Below, piece after piece: positions 35,794 to 45,619 of a stretch of DNA of 64,000 nt. Numbering within the stretch: position 1 is the first letter of the stretch; the number at the start of each line of letters is the position of its first letter. The position numbers and the translations under genes are program-made. The stretch spans positions 144,033-208,032 of the forward strand of contig JAAEQC010000102.1 of the NCBI GenBank assembly GCA_024231905.1, written 5' to 3'. The stretch comes from a bacterium. Its GTDB lineage: Bacteria; Krumholzibacteriota; Krumholzibacteriia; LZORAL124-64-63. Under the pieces are notes generated by a model. That model was not told where the DNA came from and did not search any database. It was given only the letters and a program-made list of their open reading frames with translations.

Positions 35794-38700
35794 TCAGAGT
35801 CGTCGGACCAGGCCTCCCCAGCGCGGATCCACGCGGAAGCCGTGCCGCTCGTAGAAATGGCGCAGGAAGAAATGGGTCTTCACGTGGAGCTTGCCCACGG
35901 CGCGCATGCGCGTGCAGAAGTCCTCGAGCATGGCCGCCACCAGGCCGCGTTCGACCAGGGTACGGGCCACGACGATACCTTCCAGGAAGACCGTCGCTTC
36001 CACATGTTCCCGCCAGATGATCCCGCCGATGATCTGTTCCATCTCGTCGGTCAGGACGAAGTAACGGTCGGCCTCACCGACCGAGCGGGGGAAACCGGCC
36101 TGGAGGAAGGTGCGGTACAGGTGGCCCACGTCCGCCGGCCCGGCGGGCTCGCCGATGCTGAAGCTCTCGCCCATGCGGTCGGTGACCCGCGACTTGACCA
36201 CCACCCGCTCCCGCTCGGGGTCGCCGACGGTCTGCACCTCCACCCGCTCGTCGGCGGTCCGACCCGGGAAGGCCAGGCGCTGGAAGACGCGGCGGTCCTC
36301 GGGCGTGGTCAGCGCCGCCTGCAATTCCGACAGCTCGACCATGAGGGTCGCCGGGCGCTCCGGTTGGCGGAACATGCGGGTCAGCAGGCGCTCGAAGACA
36401 TCCGCCAGGTCCGGCGCCGCGTCACGGAAGAGCGTGTGCCGGAAGAGGTGGAAGCGAACGATTTCCGGCGAGTCGGTCAGTCGGTACAGGCGCTGCAGTT
36501 CCGCCAGCACTTCAAGCCGGGCATCCACCGTGGCCCGGGCGTTCACCCTTTCCCAGTCCCCGTAGCGGCGGATGGCGCCACGCAGGGCCAGCGGGGGCTG
36601 GAAGCGGCGGGCGAGATCCTCCACGAAGGTGTCGAGGGTCTCCTCGAAGCCGGGTCCGACCTCGTGGGCGGTGGTCGTCCGCACCTCCTGCTGCAGCTGG
36701 CGCAACCAGGCCAGGGCCTCGTCCCGGCCCAGGGCCTCGACCACGGCGTCGAAGATCCAGGAGGATTCCAGGTACTCCCGGGTCCAGGGGTAGTGGCTGA
36801 TGGTGTGCTGGTAGATGTTGCGCCAGATGGGCCGGATCAACGACAGGGGGCTTGTGTAGGGGAGCCAGCCCGTGAGGTTGTTCTGGACCGCACCCCGCCG
36901 GTAGTCGGGTTCCGGGACGACGATGTTGTTGGGCGTGACCAGGCCCGGGATGATGCGCCGGCCGCTGTTGCGCCAGCCCTTGACTACCACGGTCATGGCC
37001 CGCACCAGCAGTTGTCGCCAGCGCATGCGGGACGGGGGCGTGGTGCCGGGTCCGCGCACGGAACTGAATTCCCGCACCTTCTCCCACACGGTCAGGTCGC
37101 TCACGTAGGTCATGGAGAGGACGCCCAGCTTCGGCCGGCAGCAGCCGAACTTGGGCAGCATGGCCGTGCCGAAGGGGTAGCCGCGCAGGGCGATGTACCA
37201 GTAGATGGTGTCCCGCACCAGGGCGCGGTCGATATCCTGCCGTACGATGAGCTGCAGATCGAAGTGTTTCCCCTGGCGGGTGTTGATGCTCACCCGATAG
37301 CGCGAGTCCTCGAAGCGGCTGATGATGCGCGAGACCCAGATGCCGCCCGGACCCACGTCGCGTCGCCGCAGCACTTCGCCTTCGAAGCACAGCAGGACCG
37401 ACTGGCGCAGGAAGGTCGTGCCCACCAGCACCTCGCGCAGGCGCTGCACCTCGACTTCGCCCAGGCCCTCCTGGAAGACGACGCGCTCGCCCCACTCGTC
37501 TGCGTCGGTGTCGGCACCTTCGGTCAGGCGCTCCTCGAACCACAGGGAAAGGGCGTCGAACTCCCCGGCCGCGTCGTCGCGCAGGGCCGGATCGCCCTCG
37601 TGGAGGATCCAGCTCACCAGTTCCTCCCGCACCGGCCCGTAGAACTCGGGCTGGGTGCGGGCGAAATCGGCCAGCAGGCGGAAGATGTCCCGGAACAGGC
37701 GCCTGGTACGGGGCGGAGCGGGCCAGTCCAGGTGCTCGCGGTAGGAATGGAGACGCTGGCGCAGGGCCTGCAGGCGCCTCGGTTCGATGAGGGCCCGGCT
37801 GATGGCGCCGAAACTCTCGTCGTCCAGGAAGGGCAGGCCGGACTCGATGAAGGCCGGCAGGTAGCGCTGGTAGTCGGGGACGGGCTGGTCCAGCACCAGC
37901 ACCTGGTAGGCGCGGCAACGCACGGTCTGGTTCGGATGGTGGGCCAGGGCTTCGAGCCGGCGCCGGATGACTCCGCCCAGGCGGGCGCCCACGTGTCCGA
38001 GGCGGTCGTCGAGCTCGGCGATGGCCTCCAGGGAACGCTCGGCGGGACCGAAGAGTGCGACTCGGCACAAGCCGTCGATCTCGGCCAGGCCACGGTCGAT
38101 GCCGGCCGGTGGTCCGGCGGCGTCGGCGCCGGGGGAGGGAGCCGGGGTGAGGACCACCTGCTCGCCGTAGGGACCGAGGGAGGTATCCCAACCCGTGCGG
38201 CAGGGGCCGAAACGGACGAGCTGGGGGTTGCCGAGCCATAGCAGCGGCTGGCGCACCAGGAGACCCAGGTCGACCACGTCGCCTGCGAGGCGGTACTCCA
38301 GGTCACCGATCCAGACGCGCCCGTCGGCTCCGTCGGCGATGGTCAACTGCACGCCGCTGTCCCGGTTCACCAGGCCGTCGGGACCGATCTCGATGGCATC
38401 GTCCAGCACACCCAGGTCGCGGGTGAACCAGCGGGGGATCCGTACGGTGCGGCCACCCACCTCGAGCTCGCGCACGTTGGTTTGGTACATGGAAGCGATG
38501 ACGTCTGCGAAGTTCCGTTCGATGACCTTGCGCCGGAAGGAACCCTTGGGCGTGAGCTCCCCGTGGTCGATGTGGAAGTCCCGCTCGAGGATCGCGAAGT
38601 CCACCACGCGCTCGTAGGACGCCAGGCCCGGGTTGGCGGCGGTGACGATGCGTTCGAAGTACTCGCGCCGGGCCTCGTCGTCGCTCTGCTCGACCAGCAC

Positions 38701-40380
38701 CGGGTCGGTCTCGTCGGGTACGATGAGCAGGGTGTTGTAACCGCGTCCGTCGCCGGCCAGAAATGTGTTTTTCAAGCCGGGGACGCCGGTGAAGAGGGAT
38801 TCCACCTTTCGCGGGGCGATGGTCTGGCCCCGGTTGTTCTTGTAGATGTCCTTGACCCGGTCGACGATCTCCAGGTGCTCGCCCCGGGTGTGCCGGAAGA
38901 TGTCACCGGTAGCCAGCCAGAAGTCGTCGCTGGCAGGCTCGTCCACTCGCAGGTCGCCGGATGCTCCATCCTCGGGCAGGTAGCGGGCGATGTATTGGCC
39001 GGCGATCTGCAACTCGCCCTCGTCGGCGAAACGCACCTTGGTGCCGGGCAGGGGGATGCCCACGGAGCCTTCCACGTAGTCGTTCGGCGGCGTCATGGTC
39101 AGGCCACCGGTGCCTTCGGTCATACCGAAACCGCTGCAGAGGGCGACGCCGTGGCGGTGGAAGAAACGGAAGACCCGGGGGTCGAGCCAGCCAGCCGCCG
39201 AAAGGCCCCAGGACAGGCGGTCGCCCACCACCTGGCGGAAGTCCCGGCTCGAGCCGGCCTCGCCGGTCCGACCGACCACGCGGTCGCGGACCTGCACCCA
39301 GCGCACCGGGACGCTGATCATGCCCGTGGGGCGCACGTCCACCAGCTGGGCCAGGAAGGTGTCCGCCGACGGGTTGCCGGCGAAGACGTAGGTGCCGCCC
39401 CAGTAGATGGTGCCGAGCATCTCCAGATAGCGGCCGAAGGTGTGGTACAGGGGCAGGTAGCAGAGCATCACCTCGGCGCGGCCCACCGTGGGTAGGGCCG
39501 CGCCGCGGCCGAAGCGCTTGGTCACCAGGTTGAACTGGTTGAAGAGCACGCCCTTGGGCCGGCCCGTGCTACCGGACGTGAACATGACCGTGGCCGGGTC
39601 GCGGGGTGTGGGGCGGGGCCGGGCGGACAGTGTGTCGTCAATCTCGTCGTGGGAGAGGGCGGCGCGGCGGGCATCCAGGACCACCACGTCGTCGGTGCCG
39701 CGCACCAGATCATCGCTGGGGACGAAGATGCGCAGGTCCAGGTTCTTGCGCTGGCGGATGGCCAGCAGTTTTTCCAGCCGGTCCCGGTTGTCGCAGTAGG
39801 CGGCCGTGACGCCCACCCGGCGCAGGATCCACTCCAGGTTCTCGGTGCCCAGGTGGATGTCCAGCGGTGTGATGAAGATGCCGTGGGTCAAGCAGGCCAG
39901 ATCGACGCATGCCGAGCCCAGGCTGTTGGCCGAGAAGATGGCGACGCGCAGGGGGTGTTCGGTGTCGCCGCCGCCTTCGCGCAGCAGCACCGCGGCCGTC
40001 TCCCGCAGACGGCGGGCGACACGGCTGTAGCTCCAGGACTCGCCGGACTTTTGGGCACCCGAGCCGACCAGCTCCCGGAAGAGAGGATGGTCTGGTTGGG
40101 TGGCGACTCGCTGATCCAGGAGATCACCCAGCTGGAAATCCGTTTCCTCCACCAGCCGGAAGCAGAGATCCGCCCAGCGGCCGCGGGTTTCGTCGTCGGG
40201 CAGGGCGGTCAGGAAGTCGGGCATCCGTGTCCGGTCCAGGAACCGCCACCAGTCCCGGCGAGCAGTGGCGGGCACGTCCGCCGCCGCGGCGACCGCCGCC
40301 GTCAACAGTTCTTCGGCCGAAATTCGGCCCCGGTCCAGGTCGGCCATGAGTTCGCCCAGATCCGGGCGGGACCCGCTCAC
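35794..40380 (-). CDS. Giant acyl-CoA synthetase - unknown middle - GNAT acetyltransferase protein
   Basis: A 1,528-residue multidomain protein. Residues about 80-630 are an ATP-dependent AMP-binding (long-chain acyl-CoA synthetase) module with P-loop FTSGSTGRPKGV near 264-275, FGMTEGTGGLT, WLATGD and the late Lys region TPKGSFRRK. Residues about 730-900 are helical and repeat-like. Residues about 990-1260 are unrecognised; SMTYVSDLTVWEKVREF and PGLVTPNNIVVPEPD vaguely recall the hinge and catalytic loop of a kinase fold, but the catalytic Asp is not evident. Residues about 1400-1528 look like a GNAT acetyltransferase (VERGLVAAMLEDFC, HFYERHGFRV). GTG 40380 overlaps the response-regulator stop (GTGA). 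Predicted cytoplasmic; substrate unknown. Confidence 0.88.
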   Translation of the reverse strand: MSGSRPDLGELMADLDRGRISAEELLTAAVAAAADVPATARRDWWRFLDRTRMPDFLTALPDDETRGRWADLCFRLVEETDFQLGDLLDQRVATQPDHPLFRELVGSGAQKSGESWSYSRVARRLRETAAVLLREGGGDTEHPLRVAIFSANSLGSACVDLACLTHGIFITPLDIHLGTENLEWILRRVGVTAAYCDNRDRLEKLLAIRQRKNLDLRIFVPSDDLVRGTDDVVVLDARRAALSHDEIDDTLSARPRPTPRDPATVMFTSGSTGRPKGVLFNQFNLVTKRFGRGAALPTVGRAEVMLCYLPLYHTFGRYLEMLGTIYWGGTYVFAGNPSADTFLAQLVDVRPTGMISVPVRWVQVRDRVVGRTGEAGSSRDFRQVVGDRLSWGLSAAGWLDPRVFRFFHRHGVALCSGFGMTEGTGGLTMTPPNDYVEGSVGIPLPGTKVRFADEGELQIAGQYIARYLPEDGASGDLRVDEPASDDFWLATGDIFRHTRGEHLEIVDRVKDIYKNNRGQTIAPRKVESLFTGVPGLKNTFLAGDGRGYNTLLIVPDETDPVLVEQSDDEARREYFERIVTAANPGLASYERVVDFAILERDFHIDHGELTPKGSFRRKVIERNFADVIASMYQTNVRELEVGGRTVRIPRWFTRDLGVLDDAIEIGPDGLVNRDSGVQLTIADGADGRVWIGDLEYRLAGDVVDLGLLVRQPLLWLGNPQLVRFGPCRTGWDTSLGPYGEQVVLTPAPSPGADAAGPPAGIDRGLAEIDGLCRVALFGPAERSLEAIAELDDRLGHVGARLGGVIRRRLEALAHHPNQTVRCRAYQVLVLDQPVPDYQRYLPAFIESGLPFLDDESFGAISRALIEPRRLQALRQRLHSYREHLDWPAPPRTRRLFRDIFRLLADFARTQPEFYGPVREELVSWILHEGDPALRDDAAGEFDALSLWFEERLTEGADTDADEWGERVVFQEGLGEVEVQRLREVLVGTTFLRQSVLLCFEGEVLRRRDVGPGGIWVSRIISRFEDSRYRVSINTRQGKHFDLQLIVRQDIDRALVRDTIYWYIALRGYPFGTAMLPKFGCCRPKLGVLSMTYVSDLTVWEKVREFSSVRGPGTTPPSRMRWRQLLVRAMTVVVKGWRNSGRRIIPGLVTPNNIVVPEPDYRRGAVQNNLTGWLPYTSPLSLIRPIWRNIYQHTISHYPWTREYLESSWIFDAVVEALGRDEALAWLRQLQQEVRTTTAHEVGPGFEETLDTFVEDLARRFQPPLALRGAIRRYGDWERVNARATVDARLEVLAELQRLYRLTDSPEIVRFHLFRHTLFRDAAPDLADVFERLLTRMFRQPERPATLMVELSELQAALTTPEDRRVFQRLAFPGRTADERVEVQTVGDPERERVVVKSRVTDRMGESFSIGEPAGPADVGHLYRTFLQAGFPRSVGEADRYFVLTDEMEQIIGGIIWREHVEATVFLEGIVVARTLVERGLVAAMLEDFCTRMRAVGKLHVKTHFFLRHFYERHGFRVDPRWGGLVRRL

Positions 40381-41093
40381 GATTCGCCGCCCTGGCCGTC
40401 GGGGGCCATGACCAGCCGGTAGCCCACGCCGTGGACCGTCAGGATGTGTCGCGGGCGTCGCGGGTCCGCCTCGACGATCTTGCGCAAGGCGAGGATGAAG
40501 TTGTCCACGGTGCGGGTGGTGGGGTAGGCCCCGAATCCCCACACGCGATCGAGGATGGTCTCGCGGTCGACGGGCTCGCCCGCGTACTCGCGCAGCAGGC
40601 GCAGGATCATGGCTTCCTTCTCCTTGAGGTCGCGGCTGCCGTCCGGGGTGACGGCCTGGAAGGTGCGCAGGTTGATCTCGGCGTGTCCGACGGTGAAGAT
40701 CTCCGGCGCCTCCTCGCCGCGGAACCAGTCCTGCCGGCGGAAGATGGACTTGATGCGCGCCAGGAGTTCGGCCAGTTCGAAGGGTTTGGTGATGTAGTCG
40801 TCGCCGCCCTCGTCCAAGCCCCGGATACGGTCGGCGCCGCCGCCGCGGGCGGTGAGAAAGAGGACCGGTACCCGGTCGCCTTCGTGCCGTACGAGGCGGC
40901 AGAAGGCGAAGCCGTCCATGCCCGGCAGCATGACGTCCAGGAGGATGAGGTCCACGCCGCCCTTCTGCCACAGGGCGAGGCCCTCCTCGGCGCTGTCGGC
41001 CAGCAGGGGGTCGTAGCCTTCGAGTTCGAGATTGATGCGCAGGCCGTCAGCCAGCCGCGCGTCGTCCTCCACCACCAGGATCCTGCGTTTCAT
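40377..41093 (-). CDS. OmpR-family response regulator
   Basis: Response regulator of 238 residues coupled to the giant ligase gene at its end and preceded by its kinase. Receiver: ILVVEDDARLADG, phospho-accepting Asp53 in ILLDVMLPGMDG, FLTARGGG and ITKPFELAELL. The winged-helix effector ends with TVDNFILALRKIVEADP and HGVGYRL. ATG 41093 follows GGAGG at a proper distance; the frame stays open further upstream into the kinase gene without a better start. Confidence 0.94.
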   Translation of the reverse strand: MKRRILVVEDDARLADGLRINLELEGYDPLLADSAEEGLALWQKGGVDLILLDVMLPGMDGFAFCRLVRHEGDRVPVLFLTARGGGADRIRGLDEGGDDYITKPFELAELLARIKSIFRRQDWFRGEEAPEIFTVGHAEINLRTFQAVTPDGSRDLKEKEAMILRLLREYAGEPVDRETILDRVWGFGAYPTTRTVDNFILALRKIVEADPRRPRHILTVHGVGYRLVMAPDGQGGES

Positions 41094-41110
41094 TTGTGTC
41101 GTTCCTCCGG

Positions 41111-42184
41111 TCAACCGGCACCTGCGGCCGGAAGGATCATGGTGAAGTTGCTGCCCGCGCCCGGATCCGAGTCCAGTTCCACCCGGCCGCCGAGCTGGGC
41201 CACGTTGCGGCGAACCAGGTGCAGCCCGAGGCCGGCGCCGGGGGAGGCACCGTCCCCACTGTAGAAGCACTCGAAGACCTTCTCGTGGAGACGGCGCGGG
41301 ATGCCGGGACCGTCGTCCCGCACGGAAACCCGGTGCCAGCGGCCGCCCCGTTTGACCGTGACCTCCACCCGCACCGGGGCGGGGCAGTGGCGCACGGCGT
41401 TCAGCAGCAGGTTGCGCAGGGCCAGGTCGAAGGTCTGGGGACTGCCGAGGATCCTGGCCCCCTCGTCGCCCCGGAACGCGAATTCCGCCTCATGGTCCCC
41501 GCGGTAACGTTCGAGATCCTCCAGCACGTGGCGGCTCGCGGCCACCAGATCCACGCGCTCGCGCCGGACCCCGTCCACGGTGGACTCGGCGCTCATGGCC
41601 AGCAGTTCGTCCACGAGTCCTTCCAGGCGGGTCACGTCCACCACCAGGTTGTCGCGCAGTCGGGTCCGGTCCTCCTGGCGCAAGTCGTCGCGGCCGAGGG
41701 TCTCGGCCGCCAGGCGGAGGCTGGCCAGGGGCGTCTTCAACTCGTGGGTGGCGCCGGCGAGGAAGAGCTCGCGGGCCTGCTTGAATCGGGTCTCGCTGCG
41801 CACCGAGAGCACGAGGATGGTGGAGCCCGCCGCCAGGGCCAACAGGAAGACCAGCCCTTCGGCGATGATCATGTTCCGTTTGCGCCGGGCCTCGTCGCGG
41901 ATCGTCTCGACCACGGCGGGATCGACCAGCGCCTGCCAGCCGTCGGCCCCGCGCCGAAAGACGAGGTGGGGGAAGCTCGGTCCCAGGCGCCGCGCCGGAT
42001 CGGTGGCGATGGCCGGGTCGGCCTGGATCAGGAAGCTGGCGTGGAGCCGGTTCGAGTCCAGCTGCTGCAGGCGGTACTCCTCGTACAGGCGGCCCTCGTG
42101 GGACAGGAAATACACCCACCACACGCCGATGGCGAGCAGGAGCACCACGAGGATGCCGTACAGGAGTCCGAGCCGGTTGCGCAT
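41111..42184 (-). CDS. Sensor histidine kinase
   Basis: Membrane sensor kinase of 357 residues. Two helices (about residues 5-25, LLYGILVVLLLAIGVWWVYF, and 103-124, IIAEGLVFLLALAAGSTILVL) flank a periplasmic segment of about 75 residues. HisKA: GATHELKTPLASLRL with His147. ATPase: NLLLNAVRHCP, DDGPGIP, a GAGLGLHL box and FTMILP. No HAMP domain separates the helix from HisKA. It precedes its regulator by 17 bases. A tRNA terminator ends only 27 bases before the ATG. Confidence 0.93.
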   Translation of the reverse strand: MRNRLGLLYGILVVLLLAIGVWWVYFLSHEGRLYEEYRLQQLDSNRLHASFLIQADPAIATDPARRLGPSFPHLVFRRGADGWQALVDPAVVETIRDEARRKRNMIIAEGLVFLLALAAGSTILVLSVRSETRFKQARELFLAGATHELKTPLASLRLAAETLGRDDLRQEDRTRLRDNLVVDVTRLEGLVDELLAMSAESTVDGVRRERVDLVAASRHVLEDLERYRGDHEAEFAFRGDEGARILGSPQTFDLALRNLLLNAVRHCPAPVRVEVTVKRGGRWHRVSVRDDGPGIPRRLHEKVFECFYSGDGASPGAGLGLHLVRRNVAQLGGRVELDSDPGAGSNFTMILPAAGAG

Positions 42185-42211
42185 GGCAGCATCATAGCCG
42201 CGGGGCGGTCG

Positions 42212-42246
42212 AAAAAAAAGAGAGGACCCGCATGACGGATCCTCTC
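42212..42246 (-). terminator. Intrinsic terminator after initiator tRNA
   Basis: Minus-strand stem of ten base pairs including one G-T wobble (42220-42229 with 42237-42246) followed by eight T residues (42219-42212). Confidence 0.88.
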
Positions 42247-42252
42247 TCGATG

Positions 42253-42329
<77 letters not shown>

Positions 42330-42395
42330 ACCGATTTCGGTCTCGCCCGGCGGCGAGTGCGGGCAATATAGGCGGCGCCCCTGGCGGTGTCAAGG

Positions 42396-42773
42396 CTACT
42401 GACGCCCCTGGTCGATGTCCTCAGGATCGCGAATCACCGTCACCGCTTCCTCGCCCGGCCGCAGCATCCCTTGCTCCTCCCGCGCCAGCCGCTCGAGGGC
42501 TTCGGGGTCTTCGGCAACCGCTTGCAGACGGTTCTCCAGCATGGCGTTGGCCGCCTCAAGCCGTTCGACCTCGGCCTGGAGCTCCTGGCGTTCCTGCCGC
42601 AACCGCCACCAGGAGACGACCCCGTTCTCGCCCAGCTGGGCCAGCAGGGCGAAGGCGACCACCACAAGGACCGCCCCCCACAGGAGGGAGCGACGGGCCA
42701 GGTGGCGGCCCTGGGGCATGCCGCGGACGAATCCGCCCGCGGTAGCGGGGGGGGATGTCGGTCGTCGAGTCAA
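42396..42773 (-). CDS. ftsB: FtsB/DivIC-like septum formation initiator
   Basis: Small bitopic division protein of 125 residues. A cytoplasmic N-tail of about 30 residues, one membrane helix (LLWGAVLVVVAFALLAQLG) and a periplasmic coiled coil (RLRQERQELQAEVERLEAAN) match FtsB, which bridges FtsQ and FtsL. The segment LERLAREEQGMLRPGEE is the family's end motif. TTG 42773 is taken as start because AAGGAG lies just upstream; ATG 42719 is an alternative that shortens the N-tail by 18 residues. It follows eno with a 47-base gap, a very common synteny. Confidence 0.85.
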   Translation of the reverse strand: MTRRPTSPPATAGGFVRGMPQGRHLARRSLLWGAVLVVVAFALLAQLGENGVVSWWRLRQERQELQAEVERLEAANAMLENRLQAVAEDPEALERLAREEQGMLRPGEEAVTVIRDPEDIDQGRQ

Positions 42774-42820
42774 GCTCCGTCACTCCTTCCGGGGGCCTCC
42801 TGCCTCCGGTCGCGGGCGTC

Positions 42821-44199
<1,379 letters not shown>

Positions 44200-44220
44200 C
44201 TCGGGTCGGCGCATCGGACA

Positions 44221-44250
44221 TTGACCGGGGTGGGCGGTGGCGCCTATTTT
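44221..44250 (+). promoter_or_regulatory. Candidate promoter of the ECF sigma gene
   Basis: TTGACC (44221-44226), an 18-base spacer and TATTTT (44245-44250), 36 bases before the ATG. It is back-to-back with the eno promoter and looks like a housekeeping rather than an ECF promoter. Confidence 0.55.
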
Positions 44251-44286
44251 GCGCGGACGGTAATCCCCGACAATCCGGAGTAGTAG

Positions 44287-44868
44287 ATGTTCGACCGCCG
44301 CCAGGACCTCAAGACCATCCGTCGCTGCAAGCGTGGCGAGGAGGATGCGTTCAAGGAAATCCTCGAACGTTACCGGGGGCCTATCTACAATCTGTGCTAC
44401 CGCATGACCCGCAACGCGGAGGATGCCCGGGATCTGGGCCAGGAGGTCTTCATCAAGGTCTTCTCCCTCCTGGACCGTTTTGACGAGAACTACGCGTTCA
44501 GCAGTTGGCTCTTCCGCATCGCCACCAACCACTGTATCGACCACCTGCGGCGCAATCGCCTGCGGTTCCTGTCCCTGGACGGGGGCGTGGGCCAGGACGG
44601 CGAGGAGTACGAGATCCAGCTGCCGGACGGGGGACCCGAGCCGGACACGGTGCTGCAGCGGAAGGAGGCGCTCCAGCGTCTGGACGAGGTCATCGGCCAG
44701 TTGCCGCCCCACTACCGGGCCATCACGCTCCTGCGCCACGACCAGCAGCTCTCCTACGACGAGATCGCCGAGGTTCTCCATCTGCCCCTGGGTACGGTGA
44801 AGGCCCGCATCCACCGGGCCCGGAACCTCGTGCAGCAGATGCTGAAGGCCCGCGCCTACGATATCTGA
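44287..44868 (+). CDS. ECF sigma-70 factor (RpoE-like)
   Basis: Extracytoplasmic-function sigma factor of 193 residues. Region 2 runs from FKEILERYRGPIYNLCYRM through DLGQEVFIKVF to WLFRIATNHCIDHLRR, and region 4 contains PPHYRAITLLRHDQQLSYDE and LPLGTVKARIHRARN. A short acidic linker separates them. It is followed by a zinc anti-sigma factor after 228 bases and a membrane protein, a standard ECF module. ATG 44287 follows GGAG at six to seven bases. Confidence 0.94.
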   Translation: MFDRRQDLKTIRRCKRGEEDAFKEILERYRGPIYNLCYRMTRNAEDARDLGQEVFIKVFSLLDRFDENYAFSSWLFRIATNHCIDHLRRNRLRFLSLDGGVGQDGEEYEIQLPDGGPEPDTVLQRKEALQRLDEVIGQLPPHYRAITLLRHDQQLSYDEIAEVLHLPLGTVKARIHRARNLVQQMLKARAYDI

Positions 44869-44921
44869 TTTTTTTAACGAATCCGTGAAACACCGGGAGC
44901 GCGCGGCCGTAACACGGCACA

Positions 44922-45000
44922 GACAGGTGATCAAATCAATGTCGGGGGATACGACACCTGTCGACGAAGGGGCGGAAACGGTTCGGTTCTCCGGCCGTTT
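44922..45000 (+). other. Inverted repeats in the sigma/anti-sigma gap
   Basis: The 228-base gap holds two dyads. GACAGGTG (44922-44929) pairs with CACCTGTC (44955-44962), and GGAAACGG (around 44984) pairs with CCGTTTCC (around 44995-45002). The second could act as a weak terminator or mRNA-stability hairpin lowering anti-sigma readthrough. There is no T-run. Confidence 0.4.
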
Positions 45001-45013
45001 CCCCCCAACCGCA

Positions 45014-45042
45014 TTGAGACCGTCGCCGCCGTGGGCTATTAT
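45014..45042 (+). promoter_or_regulatory. Candidate promoter of the anti-sigma gene
   Basis: TTGAGA (45014-45019), a 17-base spacer and TATTAT (45037-45042), 55 bases before the anti-sigma ATG. It would let the anti-sigma factor be made independently of its sigma factor. Confidence 0.5.
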
Positions 45043-45096
45043 AGAGCCGTCGACGAACATGGCGACGGAGCCGGGTCAACCGGAAGGGAGGCGGTC

Positions 45097-45612
45097 ATGG
45101 ATGGCCGCGAGCACCAAGAAGACGTGACTCTCGCCTGCGCCGACACACGCGATCGGCTGCAGGGGTATCTGGACGGGACGCTTGCCAAGAGCGAATCCGT
45201 TGCGATATTCCTACATCTGCGCGATTGTGGTGGATGCCGTGAGGAGCACGAGCACCTGCAGGCCATGTTCAGCATGCTGGACGAGTTGCCGCAGCTACCG
45301 GTACCGGACGATTTCGACGCGCGGATCCTGGATTCCATCCCGTTGGCTGCGTACCGCGAGATGGAGCCGTTGCGTCGCGACCGCGTTCCCGTGTTCCTGG
45401 AGGAAAGCTACCTGCCGGCCTGGTTGCGTGACGCGCGCACCCGCCTCGCAGGGCTGAGTGTCACCCTGGCCGCGGTCATCGCCGTGGCGGTGGCCGACCA
45501 ACCACAGCCGCTGTTGCTGGCTGCGGTGGTCGGAGCTGTACCCGAGATCCTGGTTCGTTGCCAGGGCTGGGCGCGGCAGGCGACGCTTGCGTGGCGCAGG
45601 GCCGAGAACTGA
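45097..45612 (+). CDS. Zinc-finger (zf-HC2) anti-sigma factor
   Basis: Membrane-anchored anti-sigma factor of 171 residues. The zinc site is His40-x3-Cys44-x2-Cys47 (HLRDCGGC), with Cys14 a probable fourth ligand, as in ZAS-domain proteins that hold ECF sigma factors. A hydrophobic stretch near residues 112-150 would span the membrane once or twice. ATG 45097 follows GGGAGG at six bases. The stop is seven bases before the next gene. Confidence 0.85.
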   Translation: MDGREHQEDVTLACADTRDRLQGYLDGTLAKSESVAIFLHLRDCGGCREEHEHLQAMFSMLDELPQLPVPDDFDARILDSIPLAAYREMEPLRRDRVPVFLEESYLPAWLRDARTRLAGLSVTLAAVIAVAVADQPQPLLLAAVVGAVPEILVRCQGWARQATLAWRRAEN

Positions 45613-45619
45613 GATCAAC

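Noticed and set aside
35710..38241. An 843-codon plus-strand open frame opposite the giant ligase gene
   Set aside because: Low-complexity Ala/Gly/Val/Gln/His translation, no start signal, and antisense to a well-supported gene.
44885..45127. An 80-codon frame in the sigma/anti-sigma gap
   Set aside because: No ribosome-binding site, runs across the proposed promoter and overlaps the anti-sigma start; composition looks non-coding.
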